Assembly (NCBI GenBank): GCA_015501055.1
Contig: JADNYV010000255.1
Span: 1-50,235 of the forward strand
Source: Mucidula mucida
Lineage: Eukaryota; Basidiomycota; Agaricomycetes; Agaricales; Physalacriaceae
DNA: 50,235 bases
Direction of reading: 5' to 3'
Every line of letters begins with the position of its first letter. Position 1 is the first letter of the stretch. The position numbers and the translations under genes are program-made. The notes beneath the pieces are model-generated. The model was given only the letters and a program-made list of their open reading frames with translations, did no database searches and was not told where the DNA came from. This document shows positions 9,716 to 20,508 of the stretch, one piece after another.

Positions 9716-12700
9716 ATGGCCACTATTTCCCTCGATGTCGCCGGGATCCTACGTGAAATCGTTCACCTCATCGCCGAAATCACGAATGAGCGCACAGCTG
9801 ACAAGGAGAAAGCGAAAGCCGCACACTTGCTGGTTTACCGGGCCCTATCGCTCCATCCAGCCCTGGACCAAATGCGTCCACCCACCGGCATGCTGGCTGA
9901 CATTGACTGGTTTACTGAGCTTCGCTCCACATTTGCCTCTGGCATCTTCAGAAAACTTGGTACGCATCTGGTAGCTGGCCGCTCTTCACAGACTGTAGAA
10001 TTGATATGCGCTCCGTTCAGGCCAGAATGAACACTTCAAAAGAATGTCGCTCCTCGGAGACACGGGGATGCGAGCCAGAATCATGCTGCTCCTGCTCTGG
10101 ATCATTGGCCATCGTCTTTCAGAGGATTCCGTATCGAAGCTTCTTTCGACCACGTTTGGCGATGCCATTAAAATCATCGGAGGCGCGAATGAAAACTTAG
10201 AGGCTGAGCTCGTGCAGATGGATTCAGTCAATCGTGTCCTTGTCAGCTTACAAAAGATGATCAAGAGAAAGCTACCTCTTCCACCCGGTATGTGCACTCT
10301 CTGATTACTATCAACGCTGACTCGCTCCTCCGGATCTAGATAGGGATCCTTTCCAAGGTCGCGACTACAATCGCGAAGACGAAGACAAATCGCTTCCACG
10401 CTCCGAACTGTGGGCCTATGAGCTCCCGCAGGAGTCACAATACGAGTATGATATCCGGCGCAATCCCATCCTTCTCCTCCGTCCACTACCCAACAAGGTT
10501 ATCATCCCCCAGACAAAACTTACGATCCTGATCATTCAATGGGCGGCATGCAACTTCGGCCTGGGAAAGAAGGTTTACTCTCTGGACGATGTCGACCCGG
10601 AAGCATTCTGGAACGCAGACCCTCCTTCACCGAAGGATTTTCTGGCGGACTGGAGTGACTCATACTCACCACCACCCGGAGATGAAGAGTTTGCTTTCGA
10701 AGTATTCAACGGTGTGGCCGATGCGCCTTATGAGACGATGTGGATGGACGCTCCGATAGAGGATTGGGTACATTGCCGATTTTGCACGGTGTATCCCGTG
10801 CATGGATGGGCACACTGTAGTTTTGCGCGTGTCCTGCTCTTCAACGCTTTCAGCTCATCCCAGCGCCTGCCTACGTCGTCCCAGATCCTTGATGCAGTCC
10901 ATGTGGCGGATCGACTGTCTCGTCGATTACCACCAGACATCCTGGGATATATAGAGCAGTTTGTTATAGCTCGCTCATTTCTTGTTTGGCAGGAATGTTA
11001 CGCAATCGCAGCATGGAAGCCCGTGTTTGCCGATTTGTCTATCGAGGAACGTGGGATGCTTATCATCTTTGTTGGTGCTTTAAAGTGGGATGAAGCACAA
11101 TCCTGGTTGGGAATTGACAACCCGCCTTTCCTTATCGACGTGCGAGCTTTCTTAGTAAATCCTTTGCAGTTTTGTCAAGGCGCCCCGGACATCCTGTCTC
11201 TGCCTCTCCTTACGTCCGAGTCCCCATGGAACGTCTTTAACGTTCTCCCCGAACTCAATCCCAACGACTGTAGCTGCGGGGAATGCCACATCATTCAATC
11301 CCAACTTCCTACCAGTCTGGAATCCTTTCGATATCAATACTTTGCCCTCACTTCCTCTCGACCACACGGGTGTACCGCTTTGGCTCGCGCATGGGAGCCG
11401 TCGTTAACGTCAGCGGAGAATTGGTTGGATGATCTGGTGGCTAGGGTGGAGTTGAATTTCGCTCTTTTCCCCTGGGCCGAGGATCTCGGCCGTCGAATGG
11501 GTCCAGCTATTCTTGAAAACGCAAATAGACTAGGTGTACGGGTTGGTACAGACCTATCTGACGAACAACTCCTTCGCTTCGTAGTGATGCTCAGTGTCGC
11601 CACTGATGCAGTACCTCCTGCTATACCAAAGGCACCAGGTCCTTTTGCGCTGGGATACGTCGCGTCAATCCCCTGGGCCGCCGACAGAGAGGAATATCGT
11701 TCTGATCTCGCTTGGGAGGATGAGAGTGTAACTGCTCCCGATAGAGTTCTTTTCGTTAACGGAGGCTGGCTGTATGACACTGTGGGCTTGTCGGGTGTGT
11801 CGGTCCTTCACGAACGCGAGAACCTGAAGATCGTGTATCAGACATTACTGCCGGCGAAATTCTCAGCAGTATGTATGCCCAATTTTAGGGCTGATTTTGT
11901 GTCCCTCTTCCCTCATCGTCATACCGAAGGAAGCCGCAGCCTACTCTCCTCCGAATCTCCATTGGAGGAGGACATGTCAGTAACCTTTGTCCTGAGCAAC
12001 TTACAAACCGATGGCTTCCCTCTTTTCTCCGTGGCGTCTCCATTCACCGATACCAAATTCTCTGCACCCAGAGGGGCTTTGGCTGCACTGATACGTGTTG
12101 AAGTCCTTGGACGAGTCATTGAAACGTTTTGGCGGCCCGACGTTCGCCAGGGGTTGCCATGCGAACACAAGTCTGCGTGGGGCTGTTCATCGCGATGTTC
12201 GCCAACAGCTATAGAGCTCATACAATCTGTCCTTGCACCTGTTCGCTGTACGACGTTGCCTCAGCCTGGATCATCATTAGCGAGGGAACTCGCCTTTACC
12301 GGATCAAATGACATCGCCTTAGGACGGCAGCAAGTTATACGGGAAGTAATGGAGGAGCAAGCAAGACGACTGGCACCATTGTTGAAGAATGGGTCTCCAC
12401 TGGAGCGGACGAGGGCGTCTATCGTGAGATGTGGTGGTAATACCGGGCCTGTGGACGCGATGGTGGTTTTGGCTACGGCTTTGAGGAAGAGAGTCTACGT
12501 CTTAGACCGCAGGTGCGTGAGATGGGAATCAGGCAGTTGAAATTTCCTCAATTTTTACTCTAGGGAATGCTGGGAGTGTGCATTGGCTCGTATGCAAGAG
12601 CAAGATCGGAGCGTCGGATTAGCCGTTGATACAGCATTCCGTTATGGCGTGGCTAGAAAGGCTCTCTTTCCTGTGGGCCTCTCGAGCTTCGGGTCTGTAC

Positions 12701-12720
12701 ACGATGAATTGTGGACGTAA
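9716..12720 (+). CDS. Orphan 946-residue protein, function unknown
   Basis: Four exons join in phase: 9716-9959, 10021-10287, 10340-12512 and 12564-12720. Introns are 61, 52 and 51 bases with GT-AG ends. The N-terminal ~150 residues are helical. A linker follows with an acidic, proline-rich stretch (LADWSDSYSPPPGDEE). The long third exon contains cysteine clusters (HCRFC, CSCGECH, CEHK...CSSRCS) and the last exon begins ECWECALARM. The paired Cys/His suggest metal binding, but no known domain was recognised. No signal peptide or membrane segment is evident. It ends 66 bases from the convergent F-box relic at 12786. A decayed relative lies at about 25700-26480. The open frame and consistent splicing argue that it is functional. 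Confidence 0.8.
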
Positions 12721-12785
12721 TACTGAAAGTACAACGCGTAGATGTCTAAACATGATCCTAGTACGAATAGTAATAAGTATTTAAC

Positions 12786-13716
12786 CTAATACACTCTCGG
12801 TTCATCTGGAGCGTAACGATAGACGTACAGCTCTAACCCCGTTCGACGTAGTTCTTTAATACGCTCTTCTTGAGATGGCGTAAAGGGTAGCATACTTTCG
12901 CGTGGGGCATATAATGTTGCCGATTCCAGGGATGAAGTGAGTGGTTTAGCGTTATTGGCGTTGTTGCTACAGCGCAGCTCCAGGATATCGAAAAACCGGT
13001 CAATGAAGATCAACAGGACATCACGGTCTACCTCGCTTGCATAGGAAACGTCCATGACAAGCACCCGTAGTGAGGGACATGACCCCCCGTTTCTCTCGAG
13101 GAGGAAGGTCAGAACGTCTTCAATAGGCAGTGCAATCCGAAGGAGCGATAGTTCGCGTAACGATCCACATAAGCGAAGCAGGGACACCACTGTATCAATC
13201 GATGTGGGATCGCGAACGGTTAAATGCGTCAACGTACAACCTGATCGTTGAAACATCTTTGTAAAAATTGGCACGATATCCTTTGAGGGAGTAACAACCT
13301 GGAGCCTTTCGAGGGAGGGAAGAGTGACATCGTCAAGGACGCGAAGAACACTGGTGTTTTCGTGCTCGACTACGAGCTCCTGCAAGTGGGCAAGTTCGAA
13401 GGGCATTTTAATGTGTGATTGAATTCCCCGGGATCGTGCCGGGAAGCGCTGATTGTACTCCGCTTGTCGAGTACCATCCCAACTGTTTGAAAGAGTCAGA
13501 GACAAGAGAAACCTAGTTCTGGATAGGATATCTCCTAGGTTCTGGCGAAGAGAAGCCCGACCGCACAAATCTGGATTTGTACTGCGTTGCTGGTTAATCA
13601 AGGCATAGCGGGAGACGACCCAGGACCATGGCGGCATAGACGTTGGACAATGTACCAGGACAAACGCCACAGGTGGCACTCTGTTCTTCAAGGTTCTCAA
13701 GTCAATTTCGACCTTT
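12786..13716 (-). pseudogene. Truncated F-box-like gene (C-terminal half only)
   Basis: The open part matches the C-terminal half of the 7445-8863 protein. It has LSRTRFLLSLTLSNSWDG (paralogue LSRTSRLLSLTLSDSWDS), LCGSLRELSLLRIALP, and an ending ELYVYRYAPDEPRVY. The F-box and the first leucine-rich part are absent. Near 13690 it can still be aligned (LRTLK against LRSLV), and then homology stops where the 3.4 kb inverted repeat begins (13717). The stretch just downstream of the breakpoint is poorly aligned, suggesting small frameshifts. It was most likely cut when the repeat arm arrived. Confidence 0.7.
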
Positions 13717-14293
13717 CAATGGTGGACGGCATATTAGGGAAATAGAGCCGCCAAGGAAGCAAGGGGATATCTGATTGTCAAGTAGGTGAAGAAGTTAAAT
13801 CACTACGTGCAGGGAAGTTCTCAGGGAACATGTCGCAGTAGTCACGGTGCAATTCGTGGTGATCTGGTTTGTCATGCCGTGCATATGGTGGTACAGTGCT
13901 GGGTTGTAGATGCATTTAATTGACATGATCATGGGCATCACCGTCGGGAGCGATGAGAGAGATATGTGTATGTGGATCTTGAAAGCGGAGAACGCTTCTG
14001 CGCAGAGGGACGTCGCGATAAGCGAGTAGCATATTTGGGGCGTATCTAGGTTAAGTCGAAAAATTCGCTGCTCGATTCAATTCAACCATAAGGTTCTGAT
14101 AGTTCGAAGGCAAAGTTTCTTTTGAGAGCCCAAGTCACACTGATGGAGGGAGGTCTTTTGCCGGGCAGGCTCACTAATCAAATGCAAGGAAACTATATTC
14201 GTAACAAGAAAGGGCGCATCCAGAGAAGAAGAACAAATAACAAAAAGAAATCGACTTTAACTTTGACTACGCAGCCTTGGTGCCCGCAACACT

Positions 14294-14985
14294 TCAAAGA
14301 ATTGCCAACAGCGTCAACAGCAGACCCACAACTACACCGAGGACACCATCCAACCTGAGAGTCGGTCAGCGTGTACTTCACACATACGAGGTGGAGAAGC
14401 GTACAAAAGGACTACACTCGCCAAGATGCCGGGAACGATAACGTTGAGTTCGATAAGAAGCGTCTCAAGAGCGAGAGTAATCGCGGAGACGATGCCCGGG
14501 AATCCGAAAAGAGTAGAAGAGTTGGCACCGGTCGCAGAGGTGTTGATGTCCTGCGTAAATAGGTCAGTCCACGTAAACACAGATCATGCAAGATTAGACA
14601 CCGACCTTGATGATCTCAGCGAGCAGCGCAGAGAGCTCGTCCGAGGTCTGTCGCTTCACCTTGTTGGCGCCGAGTCCCTGGAGCGAGGACGTAGCCGTTT
14701 TCAGCGCGGTTTGGACCTGGTCGAAGAGCGGTGTGAGATTGCTCGAGCTAGCCTGTTTGTTGGCGACGAGGGAGTCTGAAATTTAGAAAACGCGTCAGCC
14801 TTGATGAATGGGAGAGCGAGGGAACGCTGCAAACCAATCTGGGGCAAGATACTGTCCGTGCTGCCTTTCAGCGTCGTGAGGATGTTCAAGACATCCACGT
14901 CGTCGCGCTTGGTGGCAGGCGTCACGAGGGCGGATGTGAACGTGAAGACGGTCAAGGCGACAAAGGCAATGCGGCTGATGAACAT
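14294..14985 (-). CDS. HsbA-like secreted hydrophobic surface-binding protein (left copy)
   Basis: Four exons on the minus strand join in phase: 14985-14835, 14775-14606, 14550-14405 and 14354-14294, giving 175 residues. The N-terminus MFISRIAFVALTVFTFTSA is a signal peptide, followed by LVTPATKR, a likely Kex2-type site. The body is an alpha-helical, Ser/Thr-rich domain (DVLNILTTLKGSTDSILPQI, then helices with Leu heptads), and the C-terminus is strongly hydrophobic (DGVLGVVVGLLLTLL). This matches the fungal HsbA family, which binds hydrophobic surfaces or helps recruit secreted esterases. It differs from the right copy at only a few residues (V/A in DDVDVL; F/L in TLFGFPG). A TATA-like TATAAAG lies at 15032-15038, about 50 bases upstream of the ATG. 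Confidence 0.8.
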
Positions 14986-15095
14986 GATGAAGATGCAGTT
15001 GGGATGATTATACTGCTATCGCTTTCGTGGTCTTTATACTCGAAAAAACGCGGCTCAAACATAGATGCTTGAGGCGCTTTCAAGGGGCAGTACCA

Positions 15096-16100
15096 TTATG
15101 GAGATACATTCGCTGGCATGTGAGGGCGGAGGGTGACGTGGTCTAGGTCATGATTGACAGTTCGGATGTTTGCGAACCAGACAGCGTCCATGCAATCATA
15201 AAAAGAGAAAATGTCGTTGAGCTCATGTTTCGCGTCAACTGGGCCCGAAATGAAGTAGATGGAGCCCATTACGAACGACGATAACGGCAACGGACTTTGA
15301 AATCTGGCAGCTGATACGTCGGTAAATGGCCTCATTCTCACACCGAGCTCCTCAAGTGGGCAAGTGTCATGACTCCTCGTACGTGGTAGAGATGAGGGCT
15401 GCACAGCGGATATTCAATAGTATGAGGCAAGAAGTAAACGGTCCATCCGCAGGACCTTACATTGGCATGATTGTGACCACACGTTCGCCAGCGCCCCCTG
15501 GATGACTCGCCATAGACGCTCCCTTCAGCGTAATAAGGCGTAAGCTGTGTCGAGCAGCACTCAGTCTCCGAGATATCAGTGACTCTGGACATCACACGGC
15601 AGGTAGAATGTAACGGTATACGGGAGGCCGAGGAACATGCCCATCCCCGAAGCAATATGCATCATATACGTCGCCGTGAGTGAAATAAGGCGTGCCAGGC
15701 ACCCGTTAGAACGATTTGGGCATCTCTGGCTGTTACAGACGTGCGCGAAAATCAAGATGACAGACTAGGAACCGGTGAGGTAAGTGGAGGTCGAAAGGTG
15801 AGCCAAAACCTCACGTCTACAGTGAAGAATACTGGCTGTGAGGAAAGTGGTGCGACAAACTTGAATTTCCGCCGCCATCGACCTGTACACGGAGTGGAAA
15901 ATCCTGTCCTGTAGTCAAGCTTTGAATTGGCATGGCATAATCGAAGGAAATCAATCTTGTGATAGAAGTTTTCGGAACATAGGCAGTTCGCACATGCGTA
16001 GTAACGTCATTCCAGGGGGGAGAGCCTACTAGGCATGAAAGTCGTGAACCAGGACAACAACGCATACGTTACTTGCATATTTCGTGTCGGTGGGAGTCGA
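15096..16100 (-). other. Coding-like but unrecognised stretch in the repeat arm
   Basis: Both arms keep short open frames in the same register, such as a 102-codon frame ending in TLRPHMPANVSP (15096-15404 here, 32841-33149 on the right) and one with SPPWNDVTTHVRTAYVP (15817-16065). I could not join them into one gene. In the 102-codon frame I counted five or six amino-acid replacements between the copies, so constraint looks weak. It may be a relic. Confidence 0.3.
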
Positions 16101-17173
16101 CGCCACTTGACCGCCGAATTCTCACCACCAGTGAGAGCTTTTCCAGTCCGCGCACGACGTATCACCTCCAGTATAGGAATTAGAAGGTCTTCTGAAGGAG
16201 CGGCGAAATGAAGGTACAGCGAGAGGCAGATTAACCGCGAAATTCAACTTGTCTACTTGGGGAATCCATGCGCCAGAAGGGGACCAATGCCATAATGACG
16301 AGCACACTAATATCCCGCGAAGTGTATATGATGGTGCAAAGGGCTATGTCGTGACGCGTATCCTATGAGCGTGAAGAGTTGTAACGGGTCCAGTGAACGT
16401 GCGGTGCAAATTGGAAGCACCATGTCGCGTCCAGACTGGCAGGTATATCGTGCCCGACGCGTGTATTACGCTGTAATGCTCCATTAGATTGTCTGATTGG
16501 GGTGAAAGACTAGACTAGTCCCTAGGTGGGTCAATCATTGCCCATTCAAGCCGAAATTTCTGATGGCGTGGCTAATTGGAGGTCAAAACATGTAGCACGG
16601 GTTTTACCAAAGGACCTGAGCTTTACATTGACTCATGTTGACGAGGTTCAAGGGACAGAGGCAAGGAAGAGGCCCTGTGGCGTGCATGATGCGGCGGATG
16701 ATGGTGGTTGAAGACGAAAATACGATAACGTGATCAAGGCACAAGTGTCTGGCTATCGCCGAATCACGACATCTTCGAAGGCTCGTGTGAGAGCCGGCTT
16801 CCACTTCGCTTACTGATACTTGAAGACTAGAACACAGACTCGGTTTTAGCACGCGCCTCATAGGGTTACGATTGGTTTTCGATTGAGCACTGTTCTACAC
16901 ACTTGGTCATTGATTTTCAACACGCGAAGAGATGCGCAGTCTACCGTCTAGGCGCTATGGAATACCACCCTCGTAGTACACAAAGTCTCCTCGCCTGACG
17001 TAGACGGAAACCTTGGGAAGCAGGAGAAGCCAGAGATGCCCGTGCCAAACAGGTATAGACAAAAATGCGCCTGTCTATCTCCTTCTCGCCTACCGTCGGT
17101 CCACCCTGGGACCCACTCAGTACTATCAGACCCCATACCATTCCAACAGGCCAGATTGGTGATTTAAAGTGAA

Positions 17174-17476
17174 CTACATCAAACCCGGCAACGCGAGTGC
17201 CATGTACTCATCGGCGTCCATGTCATTTGTAGCTTCGTCATCCTCCAGTGCTCCCTCATCATCCCTATCAACCGCATCAGAGACCTCTGAACCACCATCT
17301 TCATAGACCACAGTCGCAGGGATGAATATGGCACTCTCCTCGAACAGGACAAACGCTTCACAGACGTATCGCCCAAAGCGGGTGCAGAATCGCTCGGACG
17401 CCAGCAGGTCATGCAAAATAAAGAACTCAGTCTTCCGTTCTTTTAGTCGAAGGCACCCATAACCTCTCTCGTCCAC
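17174..17476 (-). CDS. Partial protein with acidic tail, unknown function
   Basis: The minus-strand frame encodes about 100 residues: LKERKTEFFILHDLLASERF, then FGRYVCEAFVLFEESAIFIP, then an acidic tail rich in D and E ending MALALPGLM. The composition change and acidic C-terminus look like a real protein end. A splice acceptor (TTCCAG) sits just before it at about 17476-17481, so this may be the last exon of a gene whose other exons lie at 17480-17560 or are lost. It lies immediately inside the left repeat arm. No family recognised. Confidence 0.35.
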   Translation of the reverse strand: MDERGYGCLRLKERKTEFFILHDLLASERFCTRFGRYVCEAFVLFEESAIFIPATVVYEDGGSEVSDAVDRDDEGALEDDEATNDMDADEYMALALPGLM

Positions 17477-17821
17477 TGGAAGACGGTGAGTTGATGCAAT
17501 AAGGGGCCTAATGCGCGACGATGTTCTCTAGCTGACATCAGGAAAAACTGTGGCATTATGCTTAAAAGACCGCGTTACCTCACAGTACTTTTGCCTATCT
17601 CTTCACTCATGCGTTCTCCTCCTCGCTTACTAAAGCGCCATGCATCAGGAGTCTATCCATTCATTGGTGTCGCTCATTCACCTGATGGTGTGAAAAGAAC
17701 GTGTGCGAGTATGCGTAAGCGCCTCGTGGTCTCGACCTTTATCCAGATCCCTCATCTCCGTCAACAAGGTTTCTTGAAAGATTGTTCTATACGCCTGGTT
17801 TGATCGCCCAGTCCTACTTGT

Positions 17822-19534
17822 ATGTCCTCGCACTCAGCTTGTCGTCGATCTAATCTGACGTCGTCTCGCATAGCGCACCTGATGGCGCATCGTTGTAATT
17901 ACTGCCAATCCACATGTGTTGGATATCGCGCGAGCGAGCCGCAACCCTCTCCTGATATCGCGCGACTGATGGCGACGAACGATTCTCCCTCTGCCAGTCA
18001 AGAGGAGGAGTATCGTACCGTCCGCGTGGACGGTGTGAAGCGTTTAGCTGAGCTTGAGGGGATTATCGGGGAGTTTCAGCAGACCCTTGAGGGCCTGATG
18101 GCTGAGCGGGATGCACTGGCGTGGAAGGTGGAACATCATAGTCTGGTGCTGAACCCTGTCCGCCGAGTGCCCAACGATATTCTGCGCGAAATCTTCCTCT
18201 GTGCCTGTGCGCGCAGTGCCGAAAAGCCCTCTCATGTCTATCTATGTCCCCCCACCTTCCTTGCCGCCGTATGTCGCTCTTGGAATCGTATCGTTGTCAC
18301 GTTCCCGCTGCTTTGGCGACAATTCAAGTTCGTTTTTCCTCCCAAATTACAGTCCGAGACTATGACATCTTGGGGCACCAACCGTGTCGCCCAGATGAAA
18401 GCGTACTGGTTGTGGGGACTGTCTATCTCTCGCTCCGCACTATGCCCACTATGGCTGGATTTACGTCTCGACAACCTCTCTTATTCCCATCCTGCTTACC
18501 CTTACCTTTTGTCCATTTCGAGTCGTATTCAGCGGCTTCGCGTCAGAATCAACGACCTGAGGCTCTTAGGAAGCCCGGAGTTTCGACATTTCGCTGACGG
18601 TCTGACGACAATGACGCATATGGATTTGTGCATGGACACAAATAACTTTGCCGCGTCAGCCATTTCTCTTCCATGCAGTCTAAGACATCTCGTCGTTACC
18701 CCCTACGCTTCATTTTCCGGACCAGAAGTCGATTTCAATTGGAGTCGTCTGGAAAGCCTTACCCTCCGAGCCAGATACGTAGAAAACCAGCGTAACGATA
18801 CATCGATGCGTTGTACTCTAACTATCCTCGCCAGAGTTACCAATCTTCGCCGTCTTACCTTATCTGACGATGACGAGGGCAAAAATGCCAGGCCTACGCG
18901 GAACGACTCTGTCACTGAGAGATTGATCACCATTGCTCCTTTGAGGGACCTCCTCGTTGATAGCTCCAGACCGTTGGGCGCGCACGAAGTGCTGGCTCGC
19001 ATTGCCACTCCATCGTTGAAGCGCTTAATCCTCAGAGGGTTTCGTACGACTAATCCGACCAATCGTCCGCCACAGAATGGCAGTCTCTTTGGAACCGGCA
19101 TTGAGACATTCGGTACGGTCGACTTCCTCACAAACCAGTGCGGCTTAGTTCGGGAGTTATCTCTCTTCGATATGGCATCTGAGTCATCCATTACACGACT
19201 TCTTGCCTCCCTAAAATTCCTTCCCCAGCTACGCGTCCTGGCACTTGACATCTCCCATGTACACAACTTCCATTCCACGACCATCCAGCGAGACGTGGCC
19301 AACGGAATCATGGCATTCTTGGAGTCTCGCCGGAGACTTCCTGATACGCCCGACTCGGACACTGGTTCGGCGTCAGGCGCCGTAGAGTTGGAATCATTTA
19401 CTCTACATGCGCCACTCAAAGAAGTGTTCGACTTTACGGCGGAACAGCACGAGCGCATCAAGGCACTACGTGCCTCGGGTCTACTACTGTACATTTGCCG
19501 ATATGCTAACAAGGATCCCAGAACGTACGAGTGA
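17822..19534 (+). CDS. F-box-like/LRR protein, intact
   Basis: A single 570-residue frame. The first ~50 residues carry a CxxC-type motif (HRCNYCQSTCVGY). Next is a helical, likely coiled-coil segment (LAELEGIIGEFQQTLEGLMA), then the degenerate F-box (LNPVRRVPNDILREIFLCA, then AAVCRSWNRIVVTFPLLWRQ). The rest is leucine-rich, with repeated LRRL/LRVL segments, ending LLLYICRYANKDPRTYE. In this family the F-box-like segment usually implies an SCF adaptor role, but the leucine-rich part decides the substrate, which is unknown. It is the best preserved of three paralogues (others at 7445 and 12786) and shows what those have lost. The start codon could also be one of the downstream Met codons. Confidence 0.8.
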   Translation: MSSHSACRRSNLTSSRIAHLMAHRCNYCQSTCVGYRASEPQPSPDIARLMATNDSPSASQEEEYRTVRVDGVKRLAELEGIIGEFQQTLEGLMAERDALAWKVEHHSLVLNPVRRVPNDILREIFLCACARSAEKPSHVYLCPPTFLAAVCRSWNRIVVTFPLLWRQFKFVFPPKLQSETMTSWGTNRVAQMKAYWLWGLSISRSALCPLWLDLRLDNLSYSHPAYPYLLSISSRIQRLRVRINDLRLLGSPEFRHFADGLTTMTHMDLCMDTNNFAASAISLPCSLRHLVVTPYASFSGPEVDFNWSRLESLTLRARYVENQRNDTSMRCTLTILARVTNLRRLTLSDDDEGKNARPTRNDSVTERLITIAPLRDLLVDSSRPLGAHEVLARIATPSLKRLILRGFRTTNPTNRPPQNGSLFGTGIETFGTVDFLTNQCGLVRELSLFDMASESSITRLLASLKFLPQLRVLALDISHVHNFHSTTIQRDVANGIMAFLESRRRLPDTPDSDTGSASGAVELESFTLHAPLKEVFDFTAEQHERIKALRASGLLLYICRYANKDPRTYE

Positions 19535-20508
19535 TTGCGCGTTGTACTGGATTCGGAATCGTAGTGATAGCTTTCATCAAAGAATGTTCGTTTACTACCT
19601 ACATGCTGTATTCAATACATGTCATTTTTCACTGCAGTACATGTTTCGGCTTTTTAGTACGATGCGAAGAGAAAGAAAAATACCATGCATGGGATGGTAC
19701 GGACCTGCGCTTCTGTGTCCACGCATAAGGTGGCTTGCGGACACCCTCCTTCCGGGTCTGTCCAACATTCGCACCCGACTGCTCCTTCGCCCTCGTAAAC
19801 TTTCAGCTTCGTACGAAGTAAGCATGGACGCCGTAACCGTTTTACCGTTCAGACGGGTACAATATCCGTACCGTGAATTTGAGTTGAATCTGGACCTCTA
19901 TGGAACCGGAAAGCGCCAAATGGACACCAAATCGAGTTTTGCATCACGGTAAGAGGAGGAGGTGAATTAACACTTGGAAGTCGATTAAAACGATGGTCTC
20001 ACGGTATTTCAATTGCGCCACAGATACGACCGTTTCACTGATTTTACGGTCAGGGCCAGCGTGGCGGTAGGCAAAATGACGGCCATGACCCTAATTGTAC
20101 GGTACCACTACAAAGGCGTGCACCATCCTTTGAAGACACGTTCGTGAAGAAGATTTCACTTCGGAGAAACGCGCTATGCAAATCCACCGACACGTTGACA
20201 TAAACCGAGTCTACTAAACCGACGTTCCTTAACTTCACTCTAAATCGATAGCGCACGAAAGATACCACCAGATTCATACACCCAATACGCCACATCGAGA
20301 ATAAACATACGCCACCAGGTATCATAGCACACGAAACCAATATGATATACATCGAGACTGAAAACCAATCGAATGGAGAACAATATACAAGAAGGTTGAA
20401 TAACAACCAGTGGAAGTAGGTACCTAACATCCAAGAACATCGAGAAGTACAGTGCACATCAAACAAAAACTCCTTCCTTCAAAGTGAAGGTGGTACCCAA
20501 GAAACACT
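19535..20508. other. Intergenic stretch, no supported gene
   Basis: This lies between the convergent F-box-like and zinc-finger genes. A 138-codon minus-strand frame (20050-20466) is rich in Cys, Trp and Phe, lacks splice context or a recognisable domain, and is probably chance. Confidence 0.4.

Larger units (their letters stand above)
13717..17147. repeat. Left arm of 3.4 kb inverted repeat
   Basis: The sequence is found again in reverse complement at 29285-29412 plus 31253-34527. The outer boundary is sharp: homology begins at CAATGGTGGACGG (left) and the reverse complement of CCGTCCACCGTTG (right). The arms differ by scattered substitutions and small indels; by eye they are well above 90% identical. 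The arm contains an HsbA-like gene (14294-14985), a coding-like but unrecognised stretch (about 15096-16100), and non-coding sequence. Confidence 0.9.

Noticed and set aside
18703..19512. 269-codon minus-strand frame opposite the F-box-like gene
   Set aside because: It is a shadow of the intact plus-strand F-box-like frame and lacks any domain.
20050..20466. 138-codon minus-strand frame rich in hydrophobic residues
   Set aside because: No start context, splice partner or domain; its composition looks like chance reading of A/T-rich intergenic DNA.
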